64,000 nucleotides of DNA from Dyella_A sp035685805 (GCF_035685805.1 NZ_DASSAB010000041.1:42677-106676); one strand, 5' to 3'; positions 1 through 8,937 are shown, numbered from the stretch's first letter. The notes: generated by a model from the sequence alone, not told the origin. A program made the numbers and translations.

Positions 1-227
1 GGGAACACCGGCGTGCCGTCCGGCTCCAGCGCAAGCAGGTCGGCCAGTGCCCGCGCCGCGGCCGCCTCGGCTGGCGCACGCTCGCGGAAGCTGCGGTTTT
101 CGCAGATGGCGAAGTACACCGGAAAGCCGCCCGCGCGCGGCGTGACGGCGAGCCAGGCGGTATAGCGCGAGCCCTCGAGCGACGCGCCGGAGCGGGCGTG
201 GAAGGCGTCGAAGCTGCGCTCGGCCAT
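1..227 (-). CDS. Hypothetical protein, N-terminal part only
   Basis: An open frame reads leftwards off the window edge from an ATG at 227, so 75 codons are visible. The start reads MAERSFDAFHARSG and has no signal peptide or membrane segment. I do not recognise the family. The codon third positions are GC-rich like those of the neighbours, which supports real coding. It is divergent from the amidohydrolase gene that begins at 403. The rest of the gene lies outside the window, so function cannot be judged. Confidence 0.5.
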   Translation of the reverse strand, partial: MAERSFDAFHARSGASLEGSRYTAWLAVTPRAGGFPVYFAICENRSFRERAPAEAAAARALADLLALEPDGTPVF

Positions 228-402
228 GGCGTGGTGACTCTGCAAACGGGGCGCAAAGTGTAGCGCGACCGCCGCGTGGTCAGCGGCCATGGGCCGGCGA
301 TGCCCGGCTCGACCGCCGCCCGGCATCGTGCGGCACGGCGGGCGATGCGCGCGATGGCCGCGGCGGCTAAAGTCGGGCATCTCCGACCACCTGGATGCTC
401 CG

Positions 403-1764
403 ATGCCCGACCATGTCGCACCCGTCCGCCGCCTTGCCGCCCGCGTCGTCCGTCCGCTGTGCACGGCGCTGTTGCTCGGTCTTGCCGTCACCGCCGCCGG
501 TGCGCAGGAAGCGCCAGCCGCCGCGGCCGGCCTCACCGCCGTGAAGGCTGCACACTGGATCGACACCGAATCCGGCCGCGCCCGCGGCCCGGTGGTGGTG
601 GTGATCAAGGACGAGCGCATCACCGAGGTGCACGACGGCGGCGACGTGCCCGCCGGGGCGACGGTGATCGACCTGGGCGACGCCACCTTGCTGCCCGGCC
701 TGATCGACGTGCACGTGCACCTGACCTCCGACCCCACCACCAGCACCGGCAACTACTACCGCGACGCGTTGACCCAGAGCGCGATGGACGAGGCGGTGCT
801 GGCGCCGATGCTGGCCAAGCGCACGCTCGACGCCGGTTTCACCACGGTGCGCAACGTCGGCGCGCCGGCGTATATCGACGTGGCGCTGCGGGACGCGATC
901 GACCGCGGCCAGATTCCCGGCCCGCGCATGCTGGTGGCCACCGTACCGATCGGTTCCACCGGCGGTCACGCCGACGACAGCACCGGCTTCTCGCCCGACG
1001 TGAGCTTTGCCGGCCCCACCGGCGTGGCCGATGGCGTCGACGCGGTGCGTGCGCGGGTGCGCGAGAACGTCAAGCGCGGCGCCGACGTGATCAAGTTCAT
1101 GGCCAGCGCCGGCGTGCTCAGCAACGAGGCCTCGGTGGGCGCGCCGCAATACACCCAGGCGGAGATGGATGCGATCGTCGACGAGGCGCACCGCTGGGGC
1201 AAGAAGGTGGCCGCCCATGCGCATGGCGCCGAGGCGATCGCCATGGCGATCCGCGCCGGCGTGGACTCGGTCGAACACTGCAGCTTCATCGACGCCGAAG
1301 GCCTGAAGCTGGCCAAGGCGCGCGGCACCTACCTCGACTTCGACGTCTACAACGACGACTACATCCTGGCCGAATACGCCAAGCTCGGCACGCCGCCGGC
1401 GCAGATTGCCAAGGAAAAACTCGTTGGCCGGGTGCAGCGCGAGAACTTCCGCAAGGCGGTGCAGGCGAACGAGAAGATGGCCTTCGCCACCGATGCCGGG
1501 GTGTATCCGCACGGCTGGAACGGCAAGCAGTTCGCCAAGATGGTGCAGTGGGGCATGACCCCGATGCAGGCGATCCAGTCGGCCACCTGGAACGCCGCCG
1601 ACCTGCTCGGCTGGCGCGACCGAGTGGGTGCGATCAAGCCCGGCCTGTACGCCGACATGGTGGCGGTGAAGGGCGATCCGCTGAAGGACGTCAGCGTGCT
1701 CGAGCACGTGGATTTCGTGATGAAGGGCGGGCGGGTCGACCGGTCGGATCTGGCCGGCCGCTGA
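403..1764 (+). CDS. Secreted metal-dependent amidohydrolase
   Basis: A 453-residue protein of the amidohydrolase superfamily (imidazolonepropionase/prolidase-like branch), predicted to hydrolyse an amide bond in the periplasm. The start at 403 is chosen because it opens a clear signal peptide (Arg-rich n-region, then CTALLLGLAVTAAGAQE). The frame is open further upstream but encodes only Arg/Pro-rich sequence there. Metal-binding motifs of the TIM barrel are visible: PGLIDVHVHL, the carboxylated-lysine region DVIKFMASAG, VAAHAHG, SVEHCSF and the Asp motif FATDAGVYPHG. Substrate is unknown; secreted family members often act on Xaa-Pro or Xaa-Arg/Lys dipeptides. It is monocistronic, with the convergent EAL gene downstream. 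Confidence 0.85.
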   Translation: MPDHVAPVRRLAARVVRPLCTALLLGLAVTAAGAQEAPAAAAGLTAVKAAHWIDTESGRARGPVVVVIKDERITEVHDGGDVPAGATVIDLGDATLLPGLIDVHVHLTSDPTTSTGNYYRDALTQSAMDEAVLAPMLAKRTLDAGFTTVRNVGAPAYIDVALRDAIDRGQIPGPRMLVATVPIGSTGGHADDSTGFSPDVSFAGPTGVADGVDAVRARVRENVKRGADVIKFMASAGVLSNEASVGAPQYTQAEMDAIVDEAHRWGKKVAAHAHGAEAIAMAIRAGVDSVEHCSFIDAEGLKLAKARGTYLDFDVYNDDYILAEYAKLGTPPAQIAKEKLVGRVQRENFRKAVQANEKMAFATDAGVYPHGWNGKQFAKMVQWGMTPMQAIQSATWNAADLLGWRDRVGAIKPGLYADMVAVKGDPLKDVSVLEHVDFVMKGGRVDRSDLAGR

Positions 1765-1801
1765 GCCACGCGCGCGGGCAGCCGGCCGACGCCGATGCTG
1801 C

Positions 1802-1834
1802 CCGCCCCGGGCCGCCCCGGGCCGCCCCGGGCCG
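1802..1834. repeat. Tandem 10-bp GC repeat
   Basis: Three near-perfect head-to-tail copies of GCCGCCCCGG lie in the gap between two convergent genes. Because the unit is itself CCCCGGG-palindromic, the tract can fold on either strand. It may act as a transcription barrier or be simple replication slippage. Confidence 0.6.
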
Positions 1835-1856
1835 CGCCGCCGCTTCGCCCGGTGCC

Positions 1857-2630
1857 TCAGCTACGGCTTTCGAGTGCGCTCCAGTCCACCGTCGGCAGCG
1901 CCTCGAACCCCGGTCGCGCAAACAGGAAACCCTGGAACAGGCCGATGCCCATGCCGCGCAACAGGGTGAATTCGGCGACCGTCTCCACGCCCTCGGCGAT
2001 CACCTCGATGTTCAGGGCGCGACAGACGCCGAGGATGCCCTGCACGATGGCCTGGCGCACTGGGTCGCGGTCCACCGCACGCACCAGTGCCATGTCGAGC
2101 TTGATGATGTCCGGCTGGAACTCGGCCAGCAGGTTCAGCCCCGAAAAGCCCGCGCCGAAGTCGTCGATGGCGGTCTTGAAGCCCTGCCGCTTGTACTCGC
2201 GGATGATGCTTTTCAGGTGCTCCTTGTCCACCAGCTCCTCGTTCTCGGTGATCTCGAAGATCAGCTGGCGGGTGGGAAAATTGAACCGCCGCGCCGCCTC
2301 CAGCGTGGCGCGGATGCAGGTGGCCGCCTGGTACACCGCGTTGGGCAGGAAGTTGATGCTGACATAGCAGTCGATACCCAGCCGCGCGGCCAGTTCCACC
2401 GCCTTCACGCGGCAGGACTGGTCGAACACGTAGCGGTTGTTCTCGTTGATCTGGCTGAGGATGCTCGCCGCTCCGGCACCGTCGATACCGCGCACCAGCG
2501 CCTCGTAGGCGAACACGCGGCGCTCGCGCACGTCCACGATCGGCTGGAAGGCCATGGTGAAAGCGAACGGGAGCGCTTCGCGGTCGGTGCAGGCGTTGCA
2601 GGGCGGCGGAGCGGGGGAGTCGGGATTCAT
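1857..2630 (-). CDS. EAL-domain c-di-GMP phosphodiesterase
   Basis: A 257-residue protein made almost entirely of one EAL domain, which linearises cyclic di-GMP to pGpG. The signature is complete: FAYEALVRG (E43), SINFLP, FEITENEE, IDDFGAGFSG, DIIKLD, AEGVET and FQGFLFARP. All metal and catalytic acids expected of an active enzyme are therefore present. The start at 2630 (MNPDSPAPPP) gives a compact protein; the frame extends further upstream but with Arg/Cys-rich non-coding-like sequence. A CNAC pair at residues 11-14 could bind metal or be redox-active. There is no membrane or sensor domain, so it is a cytoplasmic stand-alone enzyme. It could influence EPS production encoded 15 kb away, but that is only an inference. 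Confidence 0.88.
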   Translation of the reverse strand: MNPDSPAPPPCNACTDREALPFAFTMAFQPIVDVRERRVFAYEALVRGIDGAGAASILSQINENNRYVFDQSCRVKAVELAARLGIDCYVSINFLPNAVYQAATCIRATLEAARRFNFPTRQLIFEITENEELVDKEHLKSIIREYKRQGFKTAIDDFGAGFSGLNLLAEFQPDIIKLDMALVRAVDRDPVRQAIVQGILGVCRALNIEVIAEGVETVAEFTLLRGMGIGLFQGFLFARPGFEALPTVDWSALESRS

Positions 2631-2776
2631 CGGCTTGCAGACAGCGCGCGTGGCGGGAAAAGAAAAAAGCAGGCAGTCCCGGCAGCATACGGACGCCGCG
2701 CGTTCGCTACAAAGGGTATCGATCACCGCGCGCTCGCCGTAGCATCGGCAGCCTCCGCCATGGCCCCGGAGGGCGC

Positions 2777-3190
2777 ATGAAATTCCTGGTGATGATCTAC
2801 AGCGACGATCAACTGCTCGGCGAACTGCCGCCGGGCCAGTTCGACCACATGATGCGCGGTTGCCTGGAGCATGCCGACGAGCTGCAGGCCGAGGGTTCAC
2901 TGATCGCCTCGCAACAGCTCGAGCATCCGGCTACGGCGCGCTCGGTGCGGGTGCGCGACGGCAAGACCACGGTGTTCGACGGGCCGTTCGCCGAAACCAA
3001 GGAATACCTGGCCGGCTTCAACCTGATCGAGGCGGCGGACATGGACGAGGCGGTGCGCATCGCGCAGAGCTTCCCCTGGTCGCGCACCGGCTGCATCGAG
3101 GTGCGTCCGATCCGCGACATGGATGCGGTGCGCGTGCGCGTCGGCGCGCAGGCAGGTGCCGCTCGTGCCGGTGTCGCGGCGACTGGTTGA
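2777..3190 (+). CDS. YCII-related (DGPF-domain) protein
   Basis: A 137-residue protein of the YCII/DGPF family, small dimeric alpha-beta proteins often found next to ECF sigma factors. It begins MKFLVMIYSDD and carries the family signature FDGPFAETKEYLAGF near residue 65, followed by a short Ala-rich tail. It is divergent from the EAL gene. No sigma factor gene is adjacent here, so the usual partner is missing. The biochemical function of the family is unsettled. Confidence 0.8.
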   Translation: MKFLVMIYSDDQLLGELPPGQFDHMMRGCLEHADELQAEGSLIASQQLEHPATARSVRVRDGKTTVFDGPFAETKEYLAGFNLIEAADMDEAVRIAQSFPWSRTGCIEVRPIRDMDAVRVRVGAQAGAARAGVAATG

Positions 3191-3219
3191 GCTCTCCGCC
3201 GGCAGCTGCCGGGCGAAGC

Positions 3220-3252
3220 AAAAAAAGGCCGCGTCGAGCGAACGACGCGGCC
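3220..3252 (-). terminator. Rho-independent terminator
   Basis: A perfect 10-bp stem GGCCGCGTCG/CGACGCGGCC with a 6-nt loop is followed, on the minus strand, by seven T residues. It lies downstream of the minus-strand endonuclease/phosphatase gene ending at 3360. It may also stop the converging YCII transcript. Confidence 0.85.
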
Positions 3253-3359
3253 AAGAGGTGTTGAACCGACCACTGCCATGGACGGAGCCGGTGTCGGAGG
3301 GGGTCCGATTCGGCCCGCGCATCATGGCCAGGCGGCGTCTCAGGTGTCGGGACAGGCGT

Positions 3360-4235
3360 TCACGGCGTGCGTGCGGCGGGTGGGTTCCAGCGCAGCACTG
3401 CCAGCACCGGGAAATGATCCGACGGATACAGCGCGCCCTCGTGCGTGGTGATCGTGTCGGTCCGCTGCGCGGTAAAGCCGCGGGTGAGGATCCAGTCGAT
3501 GCGCCGGTCCGGCGTGCCGGTGAAGTTGTGAAAGGTGGCGTCCGGACCGGCGCGTTCACGCGCCGCGGCGCGCGCGTCGACCAGCACGCGGCTCAGCAGC
3601 GCATGGGCGTCGCTGGCGGGCGTGGTGTTGAAGTCGCCGGTGAGCACTACCGGCACGTTCTCCGGCAGGGTTCGCAGTCGGGCCAGTATCTCGTTCGCCC
3701 CGCGGGTGCGCGCTGCCTCGTCCTCGTCGCGGTAGGGCAGGTGGGTGTTGAAGAAGTAGAAGCGGCGGCCATCCGCCCGCCGCTCGAACAGTGCCCACGT
3801 GACCATGCGCGGAAACGGGTGGCCCCAGCTGATGCTGCCGGGTACGTCGGGCGTGTCGGACAGCCAGAAGTTGCCCGATTCAATCACCGCCAGCCGGTCG
3901 CTGCGATAGAACACGCCCATGTGCTCGTCGCCGTCGCCGCCGCGGCGGCCGTCACCGAACCAGCGATAGCCCGGCAGCTTCGCCACCACGTAGTCGCCCT
4001 GTTCCTTGTGCAGTTCCTGGGTGCCGAACACGTCGGGGTCGGCCTCGCGCACGGTACGCACGAACAGGTCGCGGCGGTGCTCCCACACATTGACGCCGTC
4101 GCCGGCCGCCGGCAGGCGCACGTTGAACGTCATCACGCGCAGGTCCGGCGGGGGCCGTGGCGCGCCGGCGGTAGCGCAGGCGGCCAGCAGGGAAAGCAGC
4201 AGGGCGGCCAGCGGCCAGCGGATCAGGCGGCTCAT
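3360..4235 (-). CDS. Endonuclease/exonuclease/phosphatase family lipoprotein
   Basis: A 291-residue exported protein of the EEP superfamily (DNase I / sphingomyelinase fold). The start at 4235 (MSRLIRWPLAALLLSLLAAC) gives a lipoprotein signal with lipobox LLAAC, so it is probably anchored in a membrane facing the periplasm. Catalytic motifs are all present: MTFNVR, TQELHKEQ (metal Glu), FNTHLPYRDED (His), TGDFNTTP (Asp-Asn), RRIDWIL and YPSDHFPV (Asp-His). The substrate could be a phosphodiester or a phospholipid. The gene ends 108 bp before a strong terminator and is transcribed alone. Confidence 0.85.
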   Translation of the reverse strand: MSRLIRWPLAALLLSLLAACATAGAPRPPPDLRVMTFNVRLPAAGDGVNVWEHRRDLFVRTVREADPDVFGTQELHKEQGDYVVAKLPGYRWFGDGRRGGDGDEHMGVFYRSDRLAVIESGNFWLSDTPDVPGSISWGHPFPRMVTWALFERRADGRRFYFFNTHLPYRDEDEAARTRGANEILARLRTLPENVPVVLTGDFNTTPASDAHALLSRVLVDARAAARERAGPDATFHNFTGTPDRRIDWILTRGFTAQRTDTITTHEGALYPSDHFPVLAVLRWNPPAARTP

Positions 4236-4280
4236 CACACGGACACTCCGGAGGCGGGCGATCGACGCTAGCACAGCCGG

Positions 4281-4931
4281 TCAGGGCGCCAGCGTGGAGC
4301 CCTCGACCAGCGCGATGTCGTCACGCCGCAACGCCTCGCGGGTGGGTGCATCGCCGGCGGGCGTCACCGGACGGGTCAGGTCCCACAGCACGTGCGTGCG
4401 GAAACCCAGCCGCTGGGCGTCCTGGGCGCTCCACATGACGCAGACGTCGCGCGCCAGGCCGCACAGATAAACCGTATCCAGCCCGCGCTCGCGCAACCAG
4501 CCGGCCAGCCCGGTACGTGGCCGGGTGCCGGTGGGACCGTGGTTTTCCTGGAACGCGCTGTACGAGTCCACCTGCGGATCGCTGCCTTTGCGAATCACCA
4601 CATCCACCGCCGACCAGTCCACGCCCGGGTGCAGCTGCGCGCCGGCACTGCCCTGCACGCAGTGGTCCGGCCACAGCGTTTGCGGGTGCCCGTACAGCTC
4701 GATCTCGCCGAACGGCGCCTGGTCGGGGTAGCCGCTGGCGAAGGAGACGTGGCCCGGCGGGTGCCAGTCCTGCGTCGCCACCACGTGGCGGAAGCGGCCC
4801 GCGCGCAGCAGTGCGTCGATGCCCGGCACGATCGCGTCGCCGTCGTGGCAGGCCAGGGCGCCGCCGGGCATGAAGTCCGGCTGCAGGTCGATCACGATGA
4901 GCGCGGCGCGGGAGAGGTCGAGGTTCGGCAT
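4281..4931 (-). CDS. pncA: Nicotinamidase
   Basis: A 216-residue isochorismatase-fold hydrolase that converts nicotinamide to nicotinate for NAD salvage in the cytoplasm. Visible hallmarks are the catalytic Asp in VIDLQPDFMPGGAL, the metal triad in ATQDWHPPGHVSF, the lysine in VIRKGSD, and the nucleophilic Cys in CGLARDVCV. Length matches bacterial PncA. The start at 4931 (MPNLDLSRAA) is the first ATG giving the canonical N-terminus. It lies 45 bp downstream of the start of the same-strand lipoprotein gene and is divergent from the HAD gene at 5119. Confidence 0.92.
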   Translation of the reverse strand: MPNLDLSRAALIVIDLQPDFMPGGALACHDGDAIVPGIDALLRAGRFRHVVATQDWHPPGHVSFASGYPDQAPFGEIELYGHPQTLWPDHCVQGSAGAQLHPGVDWSAVDVVIRKGSDPQVDSYSAFQENHGPTGTRPRTGLAGWLRERGLDTVYLCGLARDVCVMWSAQDAQRLGFRTHVLWDLTRPVTPAGDAPTREALRRDDIALVEGSTLAP

Positions 4932-5118
4932 GAGCGGGTCGGGAGATGCGGGACGCCGATGATGCCGCGGCGCCCGCACCGGGGCGAGTGGCTTGCGCGC
5001 CCGGCGCGGGACAGTTGGATTCTGCGAGAATCGCCGCCTTGTCCGCATCCGCGGTGGTGACGAAAGCCCACCGGCCGGTGCCGCTGCGGGACTGTTCAGC
5101 GACCTTGCGAGGATCCCC

Positions 5119-5832
5119 ATGATCACGATGATCGGCTTCGACGGCGACGACACGCTCTGGCACAGCGAGGGCTACTACCAGGAGGCCAACGCCGCGTTCG
5201 CGGGCATCGTGGGCCGGTATGTGGACCTGGAAGACCGCCGGGTGCACGAGGACATGCTCGGCACCGAGCGGCGCAACCTCGCGCTGTTCGGCTACGGCGC
5301 CAAGGGCATGACGCTGTCGATGGTCGAGACCGCCATCGCCGTGACCGGGGCACGCATCAGCGCAGCCGACATCCACCGCGTGATCGAGATCGGCAAGGGC
5401 GTGCTGCAGCATCCGGTGGAGCTGCTGCCGGGCATCCGCGCGGCGGTCGAGGCGGTGGCTGCCGAGCATGCGCTGGTGCTGATCACCAAGGGCGACCTGT
5501 TCCACCAGGAGAAGAAGGTGGCGCAGTCGGGACTGGCCGACCTGTTCCGCCGCATCGAAATCGTCTCGGAAAAGGACATCGGCACGTACCGGCGCCTGTT
5601 CGACGAATTCGCCGTCGCGCCGATGCAGTTCCTGATGGTGGGCAACTCGCTGCGTTCGGACATCGAGCCGGTGGTGCGGCTGGGCGGCTGGGGCGTGCAC
5701 GTGCCGTACCACGTCACCTGGAGCCACGAGCTGGAGCACGGGCTTAAGGAAGACCACGCGCGCGTGGCGCTCGCCGCCAGCGCACAGGCGATCCCCGCCG
5801 CGGTGGCCGCGCTGCGCGAGCGCGCCGGCTGA
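5119..5832 (+). CDS. HAD-family hydrolase (phosphatase)
   Basis: A 237-residue haloacid dehalogenase superfamily protein. Motif I reads IGFDGDDTLWHSE, with the nucleophile Asp and an extra Asp. Motif II is VLITKGD, motif III includes the EKKVAQSGL lysine, and motif IV is LMVGNSLRSDIEP. A cap domain occupies roughly residues 20-95. The start at 5119 follows GCGAGG, and a second in-frame Met lies three codons later. It is a cytoplasmic phosphatase of unknown substrate. The gene is preceded by the divergent pncA. Confidence 0.82.
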   Translation: MITMIGFDGDDTLWHSEGYYQEANAAFAGIVGRYVDLEDRRVHEDMLGTERRNLALFGYGAKGMTLSMVETAIAVTGARISAADIHRVIEIGKGVLQHPVELLPGIRAAVEAVAAEHALVLITKGDLFHQEKKVAQSGLADLFRRIEIVSEKDIGTYRRLFDEFAVAPMQFLMVGNSLRSDIEPVVRLGGWGVHVPYHVTWSHELEHGLKEDHARVALAASAQAIPAAVAALRERAG

Positions 5833-6015
5833 ACGCATGCGGCGCGCGGTTCAGCAGCGTGACGCAGGCGAACGCGAGTGCACACATAGATGAAAGCGGC
5901 GCTGGCGCGTAATTCACGGCCGTTGGGAGGCCGACCGCGCAACCTGTGCTCAGCGAATATCCCCGTTCGCCCGACGCTTGCCCGAGCGTCGCCTACTGCC
6001 CAGGAGTTCGTTCCC

Positions 6016-6474
6016 ATGAGCAACAGCACCGACCACGACGTCAAGGTCCTCAACAGCCTGATCGAAACCACCATCGACAGCGCCGAGGGTTACGAGGAGG
6101 CGGCCAAGGACGCCGACAACACCCGCTTCGCCACCACCTTCGCCAGCCGCGCCCAGGAGCGCGCCCAGGTCACCAACCAGCTGCAGAAGCAGGTGCGCAT
6201 GCTCGGCGCCAAGCCGGACGACGACGGCACCGTACTGGCCCGCGCCCACCGCATGTTCGTCAACCTGCGCAATTCGCTGAGCTCCGGCGATACCGCGGTG
6301 GTCGACGAAGTCGAACGCGGCGAGGACCACATCAAGGCCAAGTTCGAAGACGCGCTCAAGGACGACGACCTGAGCCCGCCGACCCGCTCGGTGATCATGC
6401 AGGCTTACGTGTCGGTCAAGACCGGCCACGATCAGATGCGCGACCTCAAGCACGCCCTGCACCAGAACCACTGA
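6016..6474 (+). CDS. DUF2383/PA2169-type four-helix-bundle protein
   Basis: A 152-residue acidic, helical, ferritin-like protein of the family typified by Pseudomonas PA2169. It has the recurring core EVKxLNxLIETTIDSAEGYEEAAKDA near the N-terminus and SVIMQAYVSVKTGHDQMRDLKHA at the C-terminus. Family members are often stress-induced; function is not established. The start at 6016 (MSNSTDHDV) follows CAGGAG, a good ribosome binding site. A hairpin terminator follows at 6511-6531. Confidence 0.85.
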   Translation: MSNSTDHDVKVLNSLIETTIDSAEGYEEAAKDADNTRFATTFASRAQERAQVTNQLQKQVRMLGAKPDDDGTVLARAHRMFVNLRNSLSSGDTAVVDEVERGEDHIKAKFEDALKDDDLSPPTRSVIMQAYVSVKTGHDQMRDLKHALHQNH

Positions 6475-6510
6475 GCACCATCGGCGCCAGTCGCCCGTGA
6501 TGCACGCGCA

Positions 6511-6531
6511 CGGCCCCGCATGGCGGGGCCG
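6511..6531 (+). terminator. Hairpin terminator
   Basis: A perfect 9-bp stem CGGCCCCGC/GCGGGGCCG with an ATG triloop is followed by the T-rich TGTTCGTTC. It sits 37 bp after the DUF2383 gene. Confidence 0.6.
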
Positions 6532-6599
6532 TGTTCGTTCGGACGGCGCGGGTGGCGTGTACAGTGCGCGGCGTGACCGTTTCCGCCGTGCCGACACCC

Positions 6600-7094
6600 A
6601 TGCCCCCTGCCGCCAGCCGCGCCGTGCCGCGCATCGTGCTGGACACCAACGTGTGCCTGGACCTGTTCCTGTTCCACGACCGCCACTGCGACGCGCTGGC
6701 CGCGGCACTTGATCGCGGCCTGGTGCGCGCGGTGACGGACGAGCCCTGCCGCAACGAGTGGCTGCGCGTACTGGAATACCCGAGCGTGCCGGTGCGACCG
6801 GACCAGCGTGCCGGCCTGCGCGCGCGGTTCGATGAGGTGGTGGAAACGCTGGTCGGCCTGCCGGCGGCGGACACGCTGGCGCCGCTGCCGCGCTGCCGCG
6901 ATCCTGACGACCAGAAGTTCATGGAGCTGGCACTGGCCTGCGGCGCGCCGTGGCTGCTAAGCAAGGACCGGCACCTGTACAAGCTCAACCGCCGCACCCG
7001 CAAGGCGGGCTTGTTCGAGATACTGCAGCCGCCACAGTGGACGGCCGCGCTGCTCGCAGGCGCCGTCGATGCACAACGGGCCGCCGCGGAGTGA
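6600..7094 (+). CDS. PIN-domain protein (putative toxin family)
   Basis: A 164-residue PIN-fold protein of the 'putative toxin-antitoxin system toxin component, PIN family' group, which are Mg-dependent RNases. Acidic active-site positions are visible in IVLDTNVCLD, TDEPCRNEWLRVLEYP, DPDDQKFMELAL and WLLSKDRHLYKL. The start at 6600 is used because conserved sequence begins just after it; a GTG at 6573 is an alternative. There is no antitoxin-like ORF on either side, so it may be a solitary housekeeping homologue and not a true toxin. Confidence 0.78.
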   Translation: MPPAASRAVPRIVLDTNVCLDLFLFHDRHCDALAAALDRGLVRAVTDEPCRNEWLRVLEYPSVPVRPDQRAGLRARFDEVVETLVGLPAADTLAPLPRCRDPDDQKFMELALACGAPWLLSKDRHLYKLNRRTRKAGLFEILQPPQWTAALLAGAVDAQRAAAE

Positions 7095-7182
7095 GTTCCT
7101 GCGCTGCCGCGTTCCACGGAGTCGCATGGCCTGAGCCGGCCACGTCGGTGTGATTCAATCGCTGCCTGGCCCGAACTGCGAG

Positions 7183-7377
7183 ATGCCCATGCTGGACGCC
7201 GTCATGATCCATTGCCCCTACTGCGGCGAGCCGATCGAGATCCTGATCGAGCCGGCCGAGGACAGCCAAAGCTACGTCGAAGACTGCCAGGTGTGCTGTC
7301 GGCCGATCCAGGTCGCGGTGCAGGTCGACCCGGACGGCAGCGTCAGCGTCAGCGCGGGGTCGCAGGATGACGCCTGA
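7183..7377 (+). CDS. CPXCG-motif cysteine-rich small protein
   Basis: A 64-residue protein with two Cys pairs, HCPYCGEPIEI and EDCQVCCRPI, which form a probable zinc ribbon. This is the 'CPXCG motif-containing cysteine-rich protein' family common in gammaproteobacteria, of unknown function. Starts at 7183, 7189 and 7204 are all in frame. The earliest ATG is given, but the conserved part begins at the Met at 7204. It is followed 41 bp later by a small membrane-protein gene. Confidence 0.75.
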   Translation: MPMLDAVMIHCPYCGEPIEILIEPAEDSQSYVEDCQVCCRPIQVAVQVDPDGSVSVSAGSQDDA

Positions 7378-7418
7378 GCATCCGGCCGTCGTCGCGCTCC
7401 TGCCCGCGGAGTCGCGCC

Positions 7419-7808
7419 GTGCCGTATGACCAGTCGTGGATGGGTTACGGCTTCGTCGGCGGGTTGCAGGCGGGGGCCATCGCCGCGCTTGCCGGGGCGG
7501 TGTTCTACGCGTTGTTTCACGCGATCGGTCGGCGCTATCGCTGGAGCGATGCGCGCACCATCGGCTGGTCCTACCTGCTGGCGCTGATCCTCAGCGGCGG
7601 TGCCGACCTCGGCAACCTGTTCTACTTCAACTTCGCCCGCCTGCAGTCGCTGCAGCTGCTGCGCGCCAAGCTGGCGCAGGTACACGATCCGGACAACCTC
7701 GGTACACGAGCGTTCTGCGAGCTGGTGGGCGTGGCGGTGGGCGTGCTGGCGGCCTGGTGGCTGGCCGATCGCTTGCGTCGTCGGCGCGGGCGCACTCCCG
7801 GCGCCTGA
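7419..7808 (+). CDS. Small integral membrane protein
   Basis: A 129-residue protein with three predicted membrane helices: about residues 10-37, 47-72 and 100-118. It ends in an Arg-rich cytoplasmic tail (RLRRRRGRTP). The frame opens with GTG at 7419; an ATG at 7440 would shorten it by seven residues. I recognise no family. Coding is supported by regular hydrophobic segments and GC-rich third positions. Confidence 0.65.
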   Translation: MPYDQSWMGYGFVGGLQAGAIAALAGAVFYALFHAIGRRYRWSDARTIGWSYLLALILSGGADLGNLFYFNFARLQSLQLLRAKLAQVHDPDNLGTRAFCELVGVAVGVLAAWWLADRLRRRRGRTPGA

Positions 7809-7926
7809 GCGCGCTTCAATATCCGCTGGCGGCCGCCCCCAGGGCGGTTGCCCGCCAGGGCGGTCACGATGCGCCCCGTGCCAGCCTCCGACCCTGTCCT
7901 CTGTGCCCTCACTCCCCGGAGCCATC

Positions 7927-8937
7927 ATGAAAGCCGTCGCCTATCGCCAGTCACTGCCCATCACCGACGAGCAGAGCCTCGTGGATGTGATCCTGCCCGA
8001 TCCGTCCGCACCCACCGGGCGCGATCTGCTGGTGCGCGTCCATGCGGTATCGGTCAATCCGGTCGACACCAAGATCCGCCAGAACGCCGATCCCGCCGGC
8101 TCCGACAAGGTGCTGGGCTGGGACGCAGCCGGCACGGTGGTCGCGGCCGGTCCGGAGGCGAGCCTGTTCAAGCCGGGTGACGAGGTGTTCTACGCCGGCG
8201 CCATCGATCGACCCGGCAGCAACGCGCAGCTGCAGCGGGTGGACGAGCGCATCGTGGGACGCAAGCCGGCGTGCCTGGACTTCGCGCAGGCTGCGGCCCT
8301 GCCGCTTACCTCCATTACCGCCTGGGAGCTGCTGTTCGACCGGCTGGCCGTGGCACGCGGGGTGCAGCACGGCACGCTGCTGGTGGTCGGTGCCGCCGGC
8401 GGCGTCGGCTCCATGGCGGTGCAGCTGGCCCGCAAGTTGACCGGCCTGACCGTCATCGGCACCGCCTCGCGGCCGCAGACGCAGGCGTGGGTGCGCGAGC
8501 TGGGCGCGCATCACGTGGTCGACCATCGACACGATCTGGTGGCGGCAGTGCGCGCCGTGGCGCCGGACGGCATCGACTACGTCATGAGCCTCACGCACAC
8601 CGAGCAGCACTACGACGCGCTGGTCGAGCTGCTCAATCCGCAGGGCCGGCTGGGCCTGATCGACGATCCGGCCACGCCGCTGGATATCCGCGCAATGAAG
8701 CGCAAGAGCATCTCCCTGCACTGGGAGTTCATGTACACCCGCTCGTTGTTCCACACGCACGACATGCTCGCCCAGCACCGCATCCTCGACGAGGTGGCCG
8801 ACCTGGTCGATGCCGGCGCCCTGCGCCATACCCAGCGCGAGCACCTGGGACCGATCAACGCGGCGAACCTGCGCCGTGCCCATGCCCAGCTGGAAAGCGG
8901 CAGCACCATCGGCAAGCTGGTGCTCGAAGGTTTCTGA
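7927..8937 (+). CDS. Zinc-type alcohol dehydrogenase-like NADPH reductase
   Basis: A 336-residue MDR-superfamily oxidoreductase. The N-terminal GroES-like domain contains VHAVSVNPVDTKIR and GWDAAGTVVAAG. The Rossmann domain has the nucleotide loop VVGAAGGVGSMAVQLA near residue 155. The structural and catalytic zinc Cys clusters of true ADHs are absent. This fits the quinone-reductase-like 'zinc-type alcohol dehydrogenase-like protein' subfamily, which reduces quinones or enones with NADPH. The start ATG at 7927 gives the canonical MKAVAYR. It is monocistronic, with a 5' region of about 120 bp. Confidence 0.86.
   Translation: MKAVAYRQSLPITDEQSLVDVILPDPSAPTGRDLLVRVHAVSVNPVDTKIRQNADPAGSDKVLGWDAAGTVVAAGPEASLFKPGDEVFYAGAIDRPGSNAQLQRVDERIVGRKPACLDFAQAAALPLTSITAWELLFDRLAVARGVQHGTLLVVGAAGGVGSMAVQLARKLTGLTVIGTASRPQTQAWVRELGAHHVVDHRHDLVAAVRAVAPDGIDYVMSLTHTEQHYDALVELLNPQGRLGLIDDPATPLDIRAMKRKSISLHWEFMYTRSLFHTHDMLAQHRILDEVADLVDAGALRHTQREHLGPINAANLRRAHAQLESGSTIGKLVLEGF

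Noticed and set aside
276..2780. 834-codon plus-strand frame covering the amidohydrolase and the EAL region
   Set aside because: It is Arg/Pro/His-rich throughout and is the shadow of two real genes in other frames, an effect of high GC; the same applies to other long antisense frames across the window.
6600..7094. Toxin-antitoxin module around the PIN gene
   Set aside because: No antitoxin-sized ORF lies adjacent on the same strand; the PIN protein appears solitary.
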